DNA of 64,000 nucleotides, taken from contig MKWN01000043.1 of assembly GCA_001899775.1 (NCBI GenBank), forward strand, positions 1-64,000. The letters run 5' to 3'. The stretch comes from Thiobacillus sp. 65-29 (GTDB lineage: Bacteria; Pseudomonadota; Gammaproteobacteria; Burkholderiales; Thiobacillaceae). The stretch's first letter is position 1; each line of letters begins with the position of its first letter. The notes under the pieces are model-generated. The model saw nothing but the letters and a program-made list of their open reading frames with translations, had not been told where the DNA came from and searched no databases. Positions 38,995 through 48,597 of this stretch are shown in pieces. The translations under genes were made by a program, and so were the position numbers.

Positions 38995-40382
38995 AGCACG
39001 CGGTCAAGCATATTCATTTTGTCGGCATCGGCGGCGTCGGCATGAGTGGTATCGCCGAGGTGCTGCTCAATCTCGGCTATGCGGTGTCGGGCTCCGACCT
39101 CGCTGACAATGCGGTGACGCAGCGGCTCGCGCAGCTTGGTGCGCGTATCCATCGCGGTCACGCGGCGGAGAATACTGCCGGTGCGGATGCGGTGGTGACG
39201 TCGACCGCGGTGCAGGACGACAATCCGGAAGTCGTCGCCGCGCGCGAGAAGAAGATTCCCATCGTGCCGCGTGCGCTGATGCTCGCCGAATTGATGCGGC
39301 TGCGCCAGGGCATCGCCGTGGCCGGAACGCACGGCAAGACCACCACCACCAGCCTGGTGGCGAGCATTCTCGGCGAGGCCGGCATGGATCCGACCTACGT
39401 CATCGGCGGCAAGCTCACTGCGGCCGGTACCAACGCCCGACTCGGGCAGGGCGATTTCCTGGTCGCCGAGGCCGACGAGTCCGACGCCTCCTTTCTCTAC
39501 CTCACACCGGTGATCGCGATCGTGACCAACATCGATGCCGATCATATGGATACCTACGGGCACGACTTCGAGCGCCTGAAACAGGCCTTCGTCGACTTCT
39601 GCCAGCGTCTACCGTTCTACGGGATGGCCGTGCTCTGTCTCGACGATCCGCATGTCAGGGAAATCCTGCCGCGCATCAGCAAGCCGATCACCACCTACGG
39701 CCTCGATGCCGCAGCGCAGGTGCGTGCGGTGAATGCCCGCTTCGATGCCGGGCGGATGCGTTTCACGGTCGTGCGCGAAGGCATGGCCGACCTCGATGTG
39801 GTGCTGAATCATCCGGGCATGCACAACGTGCTGAATGCACTGGCGGCGATTGCCGTGGCGACCGAGGTCGGCGCCGACGACGCCGCCATCGTCAGGGCGC
39901 TCGCCGAGTTTCACGGCGTCGGCCGGCGCTTCCAGCGCTACGGCGAGCAGGCCGCGCGGGACGGTGGCACCTACGTCCTCGTCGACGACTACGGTCACCA
40001 CCCGGTGGAAATGGCGGCCACGCTCGCCGCCGCGCGCGGCGCCTTTCCGGGGCGGCGACTGGTGCTGGTGTTCCAGCCGCACCGCTACACACGCACGCGT
40101 GATTGCTTCGAGGATTTCGTCAGGGTTCTGTCGGAGACGGACGTTCTCGTGCTGACCGAGGTCTACCCCGCGGGCGAGGCCCCCATCGTCGCTGCCGACG
40201 GCCGCGCACTGGCGCGTGCGGTGCGCGTGGCGGGCAAGGTCGAGCCGGTGTTCGTCGAGCAGGTGGCCGACCTGCCGGCCACGATCCGGGACCTCGCGCG
40301 CGCGGACGACGTCGTGCTGGTGATGGGCGCCGGCAGCATCGGCCAGGTGGCCCCCGCACTGGGAGGGCGACATGCGCCATGA
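38991..40382 (+). CDS. murC: UDP-MurNAc:L-alanine ligase
   Basis: 463-residue cytoplasmic ligase, first of the Mur ligases. It starts [20 protein letters not shown], the usual NAD-like loop of MurC. ATP site [18 protein letters not shown] (about 112), [23 protein letters not shown] and the C-terminal [21 protein letters not shown] lies about 11 bp before the ATG. The first 12 codons are duplicated upstream at 38851. The frame opens earlier (38922), but that part is insert. Confidence 0.96.
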   Translation: MKHAVKHIHFVGIGGVGMSGIAEVLLNLGYAVSGSDLADNAVTQRLAQLGARIHRGHAAENTAGADAVVTSTAVQDDNPEVVAAREKKIPIVPRALMLAELMRLRQGIAVAGTHGKTTTTSLVASILGEAGMDPTYVIGGKLTAAGTNARLGQGDFLVAEADESDASFLYLTPVIAIVTNIDADHMDTYGHDFERLKQAFVDFCQRLPFYGMAVLCLDDPHVREILPRISKPITTYGLDAAAQVRAVNARFDAGRMRFTVVREGMADLDVVLNHPGMHNVLNALAAIAVATEVGADDAAIVRALAEFHGVGRRFQRYGEQAARDGGTYVLVDDYGHHPVEMAATLAAARGAFPGRRLVLVFQPHRYTRTRDCFEDFVRVLSETDVLVLTEVYPAGEAPIVAADGRALARAVRVAGKVEPVFVEQVADLPATIRDLARADDVVLVMGAGSIGQVAPALGGRHAP

Positions 40383-41346
40383 CTATCGCATGAGCGAAGC
40401 CGACGTCGGCGGCGGCACGCCGTCGGTGCTGCGCGGCCGCTTTCTCTACAACGAGCCGATGAGGAAGCACCTGTCCTGGCGCGCCGGCGGCGTCGCCCAG
40501 CGCGTGTACATTCCGACCGACCTGGAGGACCTGACCTGGCTGGTGCGCGCGGTGCCGGCGCACGAGGCGATCCACATGATCGGCCTGGGCAGCAATCTGC
40601 TGGTGCGCGACGGTGGCGTGCGCGGCGTGGTGATTCTGCTGCATGGCGTGCTTACCCGCCTGGCGATCGAGAGCCGCACGCAGGGGCTGCCGCCGGCGCC
40701 GGGCGGCGTCGACAGTGCACTCGTGTATGCCGAGGCCGGCGTGGCCTCGGCCAAGCTCGCGCGCTTTGCGGCCAACCACGCGCTCGTCGGCGGCGAATTC
40801 TGGGCGGGCATTCCCGGCACCGTTGGCGGCGCGATCGCCATGAACGCCGGCTGCCACGGCAGCGAAACCTGGGACAGGCTGGTGCAGGTGCGCACACTCG
40901 ACCGCCAGGGGCGCCTCAACGAGCGCCGCCCCGATGAATACGTGATCGGCTATCGCCACGTCGCTCTGCGCCAGATGCACGAGGAATGGTTCATCGGCGG
41001 CTGGTTCCGTCTCGAACGCGGCGACGGCGCCGCCGCGCGGGCGCGCATCAAGGAGCTGCTGCAAAGGCGCATCGAAGCGCAGCCGCTGCAACTGCCCAAC
41101 GCGGGCTCGGTGTTTCGCAACCCGCCGGGTGATTACGCGGCGCGCCTGATCGAGTCGTGCGGCCTGAAGGGCTATCGCATCGGCGATGCCCAGGTGTCGG
41201 AAAAACACGCCAATTTCATCGTCAACCTCGGTCAGGCGACGGCGAGCGATATCGAGCACCTCATCGAACACGTGGAAGAGACCGTGGCGGCGCGCACCAA
41301 CGTGCGGCTGATCCGCGAAGTCCGCATCATCGGAGAAAGGCAATGA
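40372..41346 (+). CDS. murB: UDP-N-acetylenolpyruvoylglucosamine reductase
   Basis: 324-residue FAD enzyme reducing the enolpyruvyl group to give UDP-MurNAc. Marks: [19 protein letters not shown] (about 64), [20 protein letters not shown] (about 141), the active-site [20 protein letters not shown] (about 241) and [10 protein letters not shown]. Starts at 40372 inside the end of murC (11-bp overlap); ATG 40390 is an alternative. Ends with ATGA overlap to ddl. Confidence 0.95.
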   Translation: MRHDYRMSEADVGGGTPSVLRGRFLYNEPMRKHLSWRAGGVAQRVYIPTDLEDLTWLVRAVPAHEAIHMIGLGSNLLVRDGGVRGVVILLHGVLTRLAIESRTQGLPPAPGGVDSALVYAEAGVASAKLARFAANHALVGGEFWAGIPGTVGGAIAMNAGCHGSETWDRLVQVRTLDRQGRLNERRPDEYVIGYRHVALRQMHEEWFIGGWFRLERGDGAAARARIKELLQRRIEAQPLQLPNAGSVFRNPPGDYAARLIESCGLKGYRIGDAQVSEKHANFIVNLGQATASDIEHLIEHVEETVAARTNVRLIREVRIIGERQ

Positions 41347-42254
41347 AGCGTTTCGGCAAAGTGGCGGTGATGCTGGGCGGCACGTCGGCCGAGCGCTCCG
41401 TGTCGCTCAACAGCGGCAATGCGGTGCTCGCCGCGCTTCGCCGGCAGGGCGTGGACGCGCATGCCTTCGATCCCGCGACGCGCAGCCTGGGCGATCTCAT
41501 GGCGGACGAGTTCGACCGCGTGTTCATCGCGCTGCACGGACGCCATGGCGAGGATGGCTGCATGCAGGGCGCGCTCGAACTGCTGCACCTGCCCTACACC
41601 GGCAGCGGCGTGATGGCCTCGGCCATCGGCATGGACAAGTGGCGCACCAAGCTCCTGTGGCGCGCGGCCGGTCTGCCCACCGCCGACTGGGCGATCCTCA
41701 CCGCGGACAGCGACTTCGCCGCCGTGGAGGCACAGCTCGGCCTGCCGATCTTCGTCAAGCCGGCGCGCGAGGGCTCCAGCATCGGCATGACCAAGGTGGT
41801 CGCCCCCGGTACGTTGCAGGCCGCGTATGCGACCGCGGCCGAGCACGACAGTCTGGTGCTGGCAGAGAAATTCATCGACGGCGCCGAGTACACCGTCGGC
41901 ATCCTCGGCGACACCGCGCTGCCGCTGATCCGTCTGGAGCCGGCGCAGGACAAGGCATTTTACGATTTCGAGGCCAAGTACATCCGCGACGACACCGTCT
42001 ACCACTGCCCGGCGGGCCTCACCGATGCGCAGGAAATGGCCTTGCACCGCCTGGCGCTCGATGCCTTCCGCCTGCTCGACGGCCGTGGCTGGGGGCGTGT
42101 CGACATCATGGCCGACCACGACGGCAACCCCTGGCTGCTGGAGGCCAACACCTCGCCCGGCATGACCGACCACAGCCTGGTGCCGATGGCCGCGCGCACG
42201 GCGGGCATCGACTTCGATGCCCTGTGCCTGAAGATCCTGGAGCAAACCCTGTGA
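41343..42254 (+). CDS. ddl: D-alanine--D-alanine ligase
   Basis: 303-residue ATP-grasp enzyme, DdlB type by length and position. Marks: [19 protein letters not shown] (about 7), [20 protein letters not shown] (about 63), [15 protein letters not shown] (about 138), [20 protein letters not shown] (about 253) and [15 protein letters not shown] overlaps the murB stop; the stop overlaps ftsQ (GTGA). Confidence 0.96.
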   Translation: MKRFGKVAVMLGGTSAERSVSLNSGNAVLAALRRQGVDAHAFDPATRSLGDLMADEFDRVFIALHGRHGEDGCMQGALELLHLPYTGSGVMASAIGMDKWRTKLLWRAAGLPTADWAILTADSDFAAVEAQLGLPIFVKPAREGSSIGMTKVVAPGTLQAAYATAAEHDSLVLAEKFIDGAEYTVGILGDTALPLIRLEPAQDKAFYDFEAKYIRDDTVYHCPAGLTDAQEMALHRLALDAFRLLDGRGWGRVDIMADHDGNPWLLEANTSPGMTDHSLVPMAARTAGIDFDALCLKILEQTL

Positions 42255-43033
42255 CGAGTGCCGAACTCGACGCCCATCCGCTGTGCCAGGTCGCCCGCGC
42301 GCTGACCTGGGGGGCGTTGGCGCTCCTCGCCTACGGTGTGCTTGCCTGGGCCGCGGCGCAGCCCTGGTTCGCCTTGACCACGCTGGAGGTCAAGACGCCG
42401 GTCGCACACGTGACCGAGGCGCAGATCCGGCTGGTTGCCGAGCGCCAGATCAGCGGCACCTTCTTTACCGTCGACCTCGAGCGCGTGCGCGCGAGCCTGG
42501 AAAAACTGCCCTGGGTGCGTGAAGCGCGGGTGGCACGGCGCTGGCCCGATACGCTGGACGTGTCGCTCGTCGAGCATGTACCGCTGGCGCGCTGGAACGA
42601 CGACGCGCTGGTGAGCGATGCCGGCGAGGTGTTCGTCGCCGCGGCGGCGGGCAAACTGCCGCGCCTGGCCGGCCCGGAGGATGCGGTCGCGGAAGTGGTC
42701 GATGCCTACCGGCGCCATCAGGCCGCGCTGGCGCCGCTCGGTGTACGCATCGACGAGTTGCGCCTGTCGCCACGTCGCGCCTGGCGCATGCGTCTCGACA
42801 ATGGCACGCAGCTGGCGCTCGGTCGTGCCGAGACCGATGCGCGGCTGGCGCGCTTCGTCGCCCTGTATCCACGCCTGTTCGGTGCGCCCGCGGCGGCCGG
42901 CGGCGCCGCCGTGCCGGTGCTGCCGGCCACGGTGGACCTGCGCTACCCGGACGGTTTCGCCCTGCGCATGCCCGATGGACGCGCCCCGGCGGCATTCGCG
43001 CCCGCGCCGCGTGAAAAAACGAGACCAACCTGA
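42251..43033 (+). CDS. ftsQ: Cell division protein FtsQ
   Basis: 260-residue bitopic membrane protein that scaffolds the divisome. One transmembrane helix (about 18-38, [20 protein letters not shown]) then the POTRA domain ([20 protein letters not shown]) and the beta domain ([20 protein letters not shown], about 91). GTG start overlaps ddl. Confidence 0.93.
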   Translation: MTSAELDAHPLCQVARALTWGALALLAYGVLAWAAAQPWFALTTLEVKTPVAHVTEAQIRLVAERQISGTFFTVDLERVRASLEKLPWVREARVARRWPDTLDVSLVEHVPLARWNDDALVSDAGEVFVAAAAGKLPRLAGPEDAVAEVVDAYRRHQAALAPLGVRIDELRLSPRRAWRMRLDNGTQLALGRAETDARLARFVALYPRLFGAPAAAGGAAVPVLPATVDLRYPDGFALRMPDGRAPAAFAPAPREKTRPT

Positions 43034-43045
43034 GTGCAACGCAAC

Positions 43046-44281
43046 ATGAGCAAGCCAAGAGATCCCAAGAACCTCGTCGTCGGCCTGGACATCGGCACCT
43101 CCAAGATCGTCTGCATCGTCGCCGAGATCAACGAGGAGGGGGTGCTGGAAATCGTCGGCATGGGCACGCATCCGTCGCGCGGCCTGCGCCGCGGCGTGGT
43201 GGTCAACATCGAGGCCACGGTCACCGCCATCCAGCGCGCGCTGGAAGAGGCCGAGCTGATGGCCGACTGCAAGATCCGCGAGGTGTATACCGGCATCGCC
43301 GGCAGCCACATCAAGAGCTTCAACTCGCACGGCATGTTCGCCATCAAGGACAAGGAAATCTCCCAGATGGACGTCGACCGCGTGGTGGACACCGCGCGCG
43401 CGGTGAACATCCCGACCGACCAGCAGATCCTGCACACCATTCCGCAGGAATTCATCGTCGACGGCCAGGAGGACGTGCGCGACCCGCTCGGCATGAGCGC
43501 GGTGCGCCTGGAAGTGAAGGTGCACATCGTCACCGGTGCGGTATCGGCGGCACAGAACATCATCAAGTGCGTGCGCCGCTGCGGTCTCGAAGTCAGCGAC
43601 CTGGTGCTGCAGCCGCTCGCCAGCGCGATGGCGGTGCTCACCGAGGACGAGAAGGAACTCGGTGTGTGCCTGGTCGACATCGGCGGCGGCACCACCGACA
43701 TCGCCGTGTTCACCGGTGGCGCGATCCGCCACACCGCGGTCATTCCGGTCGCCGGCGACCAGGTCAACAACGACATCGCGGTGGCGCTGCGCACGCCGCC
43801 GAAGGAAGCCGAGGACATCAAGATCCAGTACGGCTGCGCATTGCGTCAATTGGCCGATGCGCGCGACATGATCGAAGTGCCCGGCATCGGCGATCGCCCG
43901 CCCCGGACGCTGTCCCGACAGACGCTGGCCGAGTTCATCGAGCCGCGCATGGAGGAGTTGTATTCGCTGGTGCAGGCCGAACTGCGCCGCTCCGGCTTCG
44001 AGGAATTGCTGTCGTCCGGCATCGTCATCACCGGGGGGTCCGCGGGGATGCAGGGCATGGTCGAGCTGGGCGAGGAAGTGTTCCACATGCCGGTGCGACT
44101 GGGCTGGCCGCGCTATGAAGGCGGGCTGGCCGACGTGATGCGCAACCCGCGCTACGCCACCTGCATGGGCTTGCTGCTGGCGGGTCTGGAAGCGCGTGGA
44201 CGCGACGCGCCGAAGCTGTCGGGCACCAGCCTGAAGGACATTTTCGAGCGCATGAAGAGCTGGTTCAAGGGGAATTTCTGA
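43046..44281 (+). CDS. ftsA: Cell division protein FtsA
   Basis: 411-residue actin-like ATPase tethering FtsZ to the membrane. Marks: LVVGLDIGTSKIVCIVAE (about 10), GAVSAAQNIIKCVRRCGLEV, LVDIGGGTTDIAVFTGGAIR (about 209), IVITGGSAGMQGM, and a C-terminal amphipathic helix LKDIFERMKSWFKGNF that acts as membrane anchor. A GTG at 43034 is in frame, but homology begins at MSKPRDPKNLVVG. Confidence 0.95.
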   Translation: MSKPRDPKNLVVGLDIGTSKIVCIVAEINEEGVLEIVGMGTHPSRGLRRGVVVNIEATVTAIQRALEEAELMADCKIREVYTGIAGSHIKSFNSHGMFAIKDKEISQMDVDRVVDTARAVNIPTDQQILHTIPQEFIVDGQEDVRDPLGMSAVRLEVKVHIVTGAVSAAQNIIKCVRRCGLEVSDLVLQPLASAMAVLTEDEKELGVCLVDIGGGTTDIAVFTGGAIRHTAVIPVAGDQVNNDIAVALRTPPKEAEDIKIQYGCALRQLADARDMIEVPGIGDRPPRTLSRQTLAEFIEPRMEELYSLVQAELRRSGFEELLSSGIVITGGSAGMQGMVELGEEVFHMPVRLGWPRYEGGLADVMRNPRYATCMGLLLAGLEARGRDAPKLSGTSLKDIFERMKSWFKGNF

Positions 44282-44389
44282 CGCCGTGTCCGCGGCGTCG
44301 AAACGGGTTTTGACGGTCGTGCCGGCACGGCAAACACGTCAAAGATTTTGGAGAGCGGTTTTTTGATTGGGCAACAAGAGGAGAGCACG
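44282..44389 (+). promoter_or_regulatory. ftsA-ftsZ spacer with two dyads
   Basis: 108 bp, the longest gap in the dcw run apart from ftsZ-lpxC. A hairpin GACGCCG...CGGCGTC covers the ftsA end (44280-44299). CGTGCCGGCACG (about 44318-44329) is a perfect palindrome. TTGACG (44309) is a possible -35, but no good -10 was found. It may boost or buffer ftsZ expression. Confidence 0.35.
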
Positions 44390-45538
44390 ATGTTCGAACT
44401 GATGGATGTGGATACCCAGGATGCGGTGATCAAGGTGATTGGCGTGGGCGGCTGCGGCGGCAATGCCGTCGATCACATGATCGATTCGGGGCTGACGGGC
44501 GTGGAGTTCATCGCCATCAACACCGATGCGCAGGCGTTGAAGCGCAACCAGGCGAAGACCCAGCTGCAACTGGGCAACAACGTCACCAAGGGACTGGGGG
44601 CCGGCGCCAATCCCGAGGTCGGGCGCGAGGCCGCGCTGGAAGACCGCGAGCGCATCGCCGAGATGATCGACGGTGCCGACATGCTGTTCATCACCGCCGG
44701 CATGGGCGGCGGTACCGGTACCGGCGCCGCTCCGGTGGTCGCCGAGGTTGCCAAGGAACTCGGCATTCTGACCGTCGCCGTGGTGACCAAGCCGTTCATG
44801 TTCGAGGGCAAGCGCGTGCGTGCCGCGAATGCGGGCATCGAGGCACTGTCCCGCCACGTCGACTCGCTCATCATCATTCCCAACGAAAAACTCATGCAGG
44901 TTCTCGGTGAGGACGTTTCCATGCTCGACGCCTTCAAGGCCGCGAACAACGTGCTGCACGGCGCGGTCGGCGGCATCGCCGAGGTCATCAACTGCCCCGG
45001 TCTCGTCAACGTCGATTTCGCCGATGTGCGCACCGTGATGAGCGAAATGGGCATGGCGATGATGGGATCGGCGCAGGCCAGCGGCGAGAACCGTGCGCGC
45101 ATCGCCGCCGAGCAGGCCGTGGCGAGCCCGCTGCTGGAAGACGTCAACCTCGCCGGTGCGCGTGGCGTGCTGGTGAACATCACCGCCGCATCCTCGGTGA
45201 AGATGCGCGAGATTCACGAGGTGATGAACACGATCAAGGGCTTTACCGCCGAGGAAGCCACCGTCATCGTCGGCCAGGTGCTCGACGACACGATGGAGGA
45301 CAGCCTGCGCGTCACCATGGTCGCCACCGGCCTGGGCAATCCCGTCGCGCGCCAGCAGCCGAAGCCGATGCAGATCGTGCGCGAGGCCACCTACGGCCAG
45401 CCGATCGCGATGGAAGACGCGGACGACGTGCCGAGCGTGATGACGACCAACCGCCGCAGCCGTACGGTGCAGGCGATGGCGGATTCCGGCATCGACACCC
45501 TGGACATCCCGGCCTTCCTGCGCAAGCAGGCCGACTGA
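44390..45538 (+). CDS. ftsZ: Cell division GTPase FtsZ
   Basis: 382-residue tubulin homologue that forms the Z-ring. Marks: [18 protein letters not shown] (about 15), the tubulin signature [20 protein letters not shown] (about 102), the T7 synergy loop region [13 protein letters not shown] (about 206) and the C-terminal peptide [14 protein letters not shown] that binds FtsA/ZipA-type partners. AAGAGGAG lies 6 bp before the ATG. Confidence 0.97.
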   Translation: MFELMDVDTQDAVIKVIGVGGCGGNAVDHMIDSGLTGVEFIAINTDAQALKRNQAKTQLQLGNNVTKGLGAGANPEVGREAALEDRERIAEMIDGADMLFITAGMGGGTGTGAAPVVAEVAKELGILTVAVVTKPFMFEGKRVRAANAGIEALSRHVDSLIIIPNEKLMQVLGEDVSMLDAFKAANNVLHGAVGGIAEVINCPGLVNVDFADVRTVMSEMGMAMMGSAQASGENRARIAAEQAVASPLLEDVNLAGARGVLVNITAASSVKMREIHEVMNTIKGFTAEEATVIVGQVLDDTMEDSLRVTMVATGLGNPVARQQPKPMQIVREATYGQPIAMEDADDVPSVMTTNRRSRTVQAMADSGIDTLDIPAFLRKQAD

Positions 45539-45539
45539 A

Positions 45540-45573
45540 GGGGCGACCGGCCGGTCCGGGTGGTGGTCGGCCC
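45540..45573 (+). terminator. GC-rich hairpin after ftsZ
   Basis: GGGGCGACC...GGTCGGCCCC can form a strong stem just after the ftsZ stop, but only GATTTCC follows, with no T-run. It could attenuate the dcw transcript or protect its 3' end. A -10-like TAAAAT (45608-45613) precedes lpxC. Confidence 0.4.
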
Positions 45574-45619
45574 CGATTTCCCGCTCGGCGTCGGCCGTGG
45601 GAGCGGCTAAAATGTCGAA

Positions 45620-46534
45620 ATGATCAGACAACGCACCCTGAAGACCCCGGTCAAGGCGACCGGGGTCGGCCTGCATTCCGGCGTCAAGGTCGAGATGACG
45701 CTGCGTCCGGCCGGACCCGACGCCGGCGTCGTATTCCGGCGCATGGATCTCGACCCGCCTGCCGAACTCAAGGCCGATCCCTATCTCGTCACTGACACCC
45801 GGCTGTGCTCCATGCTCGAATCCGGCCCGGCCAAGGTGGCGACCGTCGAGCACCTCATGTCGGCCCTCGCGGGTCTTGGCATCGACAATGTGCTCGTCGA
45901 CCTCACCGGGCCGGAAATCCCCATCATGGACGGTTCCTCGGCGCCGTTCGTCTTCCTCCTGCAATCCGCCGGCATCGTCGAGCAGGACGCTGTCAAGCGC
46001 TATGTCCGCGTCACGCGGCCGGTCGAGGTGCGGGACGGCGACAAGTGGGCGCGCTTCGTGCCGCACAACGGCTTCAAGGTCGAATTCACCATCGACTTCA
46101 GGCATCCGGTGTTCGACCGGAGCGGCAGGACCGTCAGCATCGACTTCGCCGACACCGCCTACACGCGGGAGGTGGCACGCGCGCGCACCTTCGGCTTTAT
46201 GCACGAGGTCGAGGCCCTGCGCAACAGCGGCCTGGCGCTTGGCGGCTCGCTCGACAACGCCATCGTCATGGACGAGTACCGCGTGCTCAACCAGGACGGC
46301 CTGCGCTACGACGACGAGTTCGTCAAACACAAGGTGCTCGACGCGATCGGTGACCTGTACCTGCTGGGCCACCCCGTCATCGGCGCGTTCGAGGCGTACA
46401 AATCCGGGCACGCCCTCAACAACGCGCTGCTGCGCGAACTGCTGCAACAGCGGGACGCGTGGGAGTTTGTCAGTTTCACGCGCGACGAGGACGTTCCCGC
46501 CGCCTTCCTGCACCTGCACCCGCTGGCGGCATGA
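45620..46534 (+). CDS. lpxC: UDP-3-O-acyl-GlcNAc deacetylase
   Basis: 304-residue zinc amidase making the first committed step of lipid A. Marks: [20 protein letters not shown] (about 9), [18 protein letters not shown] with a zinc His (about 74), [35 protein letters not shown] (zinc His and Asp, about 234) and [13 protein letters not shown] with the catalytic His (about 261). The last gene of the classical dcw cluster; a membrane-protein gene overlaps its stop. Confidence 0.96.
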   Translation: MIRQRTLKTPVKATGVGLHSGVKVEMTLRPAGPDAGVVFRRMDLDPPAELKADPYLVTDTRLCSMLESGPAKVATVEHLMSALAGLGIDNVLVDLTGPEIPIMDGSSAPFVFLLQSAGIVEQDAVKRYVRVTRPVEVRDGDKWARFVPHNGFKVEFTIDFRHPVFDRSGRTVSIDFADTAYTREVARARTFGFMHEVEALRNSGLALGGSLDNAIVMDEYRVLNQDGLRYDDEFVKHKVLDAIGDLYLLGHPVIGAFEAYKSGHALNNALLRELLQQRDAWEFVSFTRDEDVPAAFLHLHPLAA

Positions 46535-46713
46535 TCGTCGTCCGCCTGCTGATCGTCGCGCTGCTGATCGTGGTGGTGGCGCTCGGCCTGGCGTGGTTTT
46601 TCACCGGCAACCGGCTCCACCTCGTGCGCCTGGGGCGGGTGCTGCGCTTCGCCCTGGTGGCCGGGCTGGTGGGTGCCCTGCTCTACGTCGTCGAGCGCGT
46701 GGTGCTGCGATGA
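46531..46713 (+). CDS. Small two-helix membrane protein
   Basis: 60 residues; ATG overlaps the lpxC stop and its stop overlaps the following GGDEF gene (ATGA), so it sits in a coupled trio. Helices at about 2-26 ([20 protein letters not shown]) and about 38-56 ([19 protein letters not shown]). No family recognised. Confidence 0.6.
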   Translation: MIVVRLLIVALLIVVVALGLAWFFTGNRLHLVRLGRVLRFALVAGLVGALLYVVERVVLR

Positions 46714-47975
46714 GCGACGAGACGACGCTGCCGCCCCCCGCGCCGGCGCCCGGTACCCAGCGCATCATCGTCGCCGGCTTCGCCGTGGTGCTGGTGCTGC
46801 TGGCGGCGCTCGCGGCGCTCGGGCTCATCCACATGGCTGCGCTGAAGGCACGCATGGCGGACCTCGTCGCCGAAAGCAGCCTGAAAACCGAGAGCGTATA
46901 CGTGATGAGCCGTGTGTCGCGCGAACGCTTCGCCAGCCTCGGAATGATGGCCATGCTGGACGACCCGTTCGAACGCGACGCGGAATACGTGCACTACATG
47001 CGACAGGCATCGACCTTCATCGCGGCGCGCGACCGCCTGCTCGAAGCCGGCATGAGCCCGGCGGAGCAGGCGATCTGGGCGCGCATCGGCGCGCACATCC
47101 GGGTGGATCAGCGTGCGCACGAGGCGGTGCTCGAACTCGCCCTGGCGGGCCAGGGCGCGGCGGCGCGGGCGCGCCTGCTGCACGAGGTCCGCCCGCTTGA
47201 TGGCGCCCTGTTCGAGATGTTCGATACCCTGGGCAAGGCGCATCGCGAGGCGGCGCGTGCCGCGCTGGCAGCGGCCGACCGCGCGTACCGCCGTGCGGCG
47301 GCCACCATGATCACGCTCGCCGGCCTCGCCTTCGCCATCGGCCTCGCCGTCGCCTGGGTGGTGGCGCGCCGCTCGCGTGCGACGGAGACCGCGCTGTCGC
47401 GGCAGAGCCAGGCGGCACTGGCGGCGGCCGAGCAGCTCTCGTGGGCGGCGAGTCACGATTCGCTCACCGGTCTTGCCAACCGGCGCGAGGCGCTGCGCCG
47501 CCTCAAGCTGCTGGTGCAGGAAGTGCAGGCACAAGGCGCCCGGCACGTACTGCTCTATGTCGATCTCGACCGCTTCAAGACCGTCAACGACCGTTGCGGC
47601 CACATGGCGGGCGACGAACTGCTGCGGCAATTGGCGGAGGTGTTCGCCCGCCACGTACGCAGTGGCGACCTGCTGGCGCGTCTGGGCGGCGACGAGTTTC
47701 TCATTGCCCTGACCCACTGCGACGTCGACAACGCCCGCCCGCTTGCCGACGCCCTGCGCGACGACATCGCCCGCTACCCCTTCGAGTGGGAGGGACAGGT
47801 GTTCACCATCGGTGCCAGCATCGGCCTGATCGCCCTCGAGGTCGGCATGGATGCCGCCGCCGCGCTGAAAGCGGCGGACGCGGCGTGTTACCGTGCCAAG
47901 GAGGGGGGGCGCAACGTCGTCAGCCTGCCCGCCGCGGCAGCCGAGCCCAAGGCGTGGACGACCGGCACGGGGTGA
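46710..47975 (+). CDS. Membrane diguanylate cyclase (GGDEF)
   Basis: 421 residues. Two transmembrane helices (about 18-42 and 198-218) enclose a helical periplasmic sensor of the four-helix type. A short coiled coil leads to the GGDEF domain (about 250-405): DSLTGLANRREALRR, LLYVDLDRFKTVNDRCGHMAGD, and the active-site RLGGDEFLIAL. An I-site RxxD is not evident just before the motif (ARHVRSGDLL may substitute). Expected to make cyclic-di-GMP. Confidence 0.9.
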   Translation: MSDETTLPPPAPAPGTQRIIVAGFAVVLVLLAALAALGLIHMAALKARMADLVAESSLKTESVYVMSRVSRERFASLGMMAMLDDPFERDAEYVHYMRQASTFIAARDRLLEAGMSPAEQAIWARIGAHIRVDQRAHEAVLELALAGQGAAARARLLHEVRPLDGALFEMFDTLGKAHREAARAALAAADRAYRRAAATMITLAGLAFAIGLAVAWVVARRSRATETALSRQSQAALAAAEQLSWAASHDSLTGLANRREALRRLKLLVQEVQAQGARHVLLYVDLDRFKTVNDRCGHMAGDELLRQLAEVFARHVRSGDLLARLGGDEFLIALTHCDVDNARPLADALRDDIARYPFEWEGQVFTIGASIGLIALEVGMDAAAALKAADAACYRAKEGGRNVVSLPAAAAEPKAWTTGTG

Positions 47976-48135
47976 GCGCCCCGCCGTGGCGCCGCGGCGG
48001 CTAAAGCCGGCGCATTTTCTGCCGAAATTACGTACACGGACCGCCACCGGCGCCCCGCCGGGAGGCGTCGGCTGCGTGGACGTTCCGTGCGCCGCAGGGC
48101 ATCCCGCAACGCAAGACGCCAGCAAGGAGCGCCAC

Positions 48136-48588
48136 ATGATCCGCGCCGCCGCACTCTCCCGCCGCTTGACGACCTGGATATCGGCCGCGCTGCTGGCGTG
48201 CAGCCTGCCGTGTGCGCATGCCGGGTCGCCGCAGGACATCGAGGGGGCGAGCAAGGTGTCGGCGGAGGACGTCTTCCGCCTGTTCGAGTCGACTCCCGGG
48301 CTGGTGATCGTCGATTCCCGCCTCGCCGACGGGCCTTCCTCGGGACGTGCCCAGGGGTATATCGAGGGTTCCGTCAGCCTGCCCGACATCCACACCGATT
48401 GTCCGGCGCTCGCCCGGGTCATCCCGAAGAAGGACACCCCGGCGCTGTTCTACTGCAACGGCGTCAAATGCGGCCGCAGCGCCAAGGCGATCATCCTCGC
48501 GCAGCAGTGCGGCTACCGCAAGCTGTACTGGTTTCGTGGCGGTTTCGAGGAGTGGCGGGAGAAAGGCTATCCCTACGTGAAGCACTGA
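48136..48588 (+). CDS. Exported rhodanese-like protein
   Basis: 150 residues with signal peptide (about 1-29, ending AHAGS) and one rhodanese domain: VFRLFESTPGLVIVDSRL (about 46), GYIEGSVSLPDIHTD, and active-site loop FYCNGVKCGRSAKAI with Cys about 107. Probably a periplasmic sulfurtransferase or redox protein. AAGGAG lies 6 bp upstream of the ATG. The GGDEF-EAL gene follows after 9 bp. Confidence 0.85.
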   Translation: MIRAAALSRRLTTWISAALLACSLPCAHAGSPQDIEGASKVSAEDVFRLFESTPGLVIVDSRLADGPSSGRAQGYIEGSVSLPDIHTDCPALARVIPKKDTPALFYCNGVKCGRSAKAIILAQQCGYRKLYWFRGGFEEWREKGYPYVKH

Positions 48589-48597
48589 ACTTCCCCC

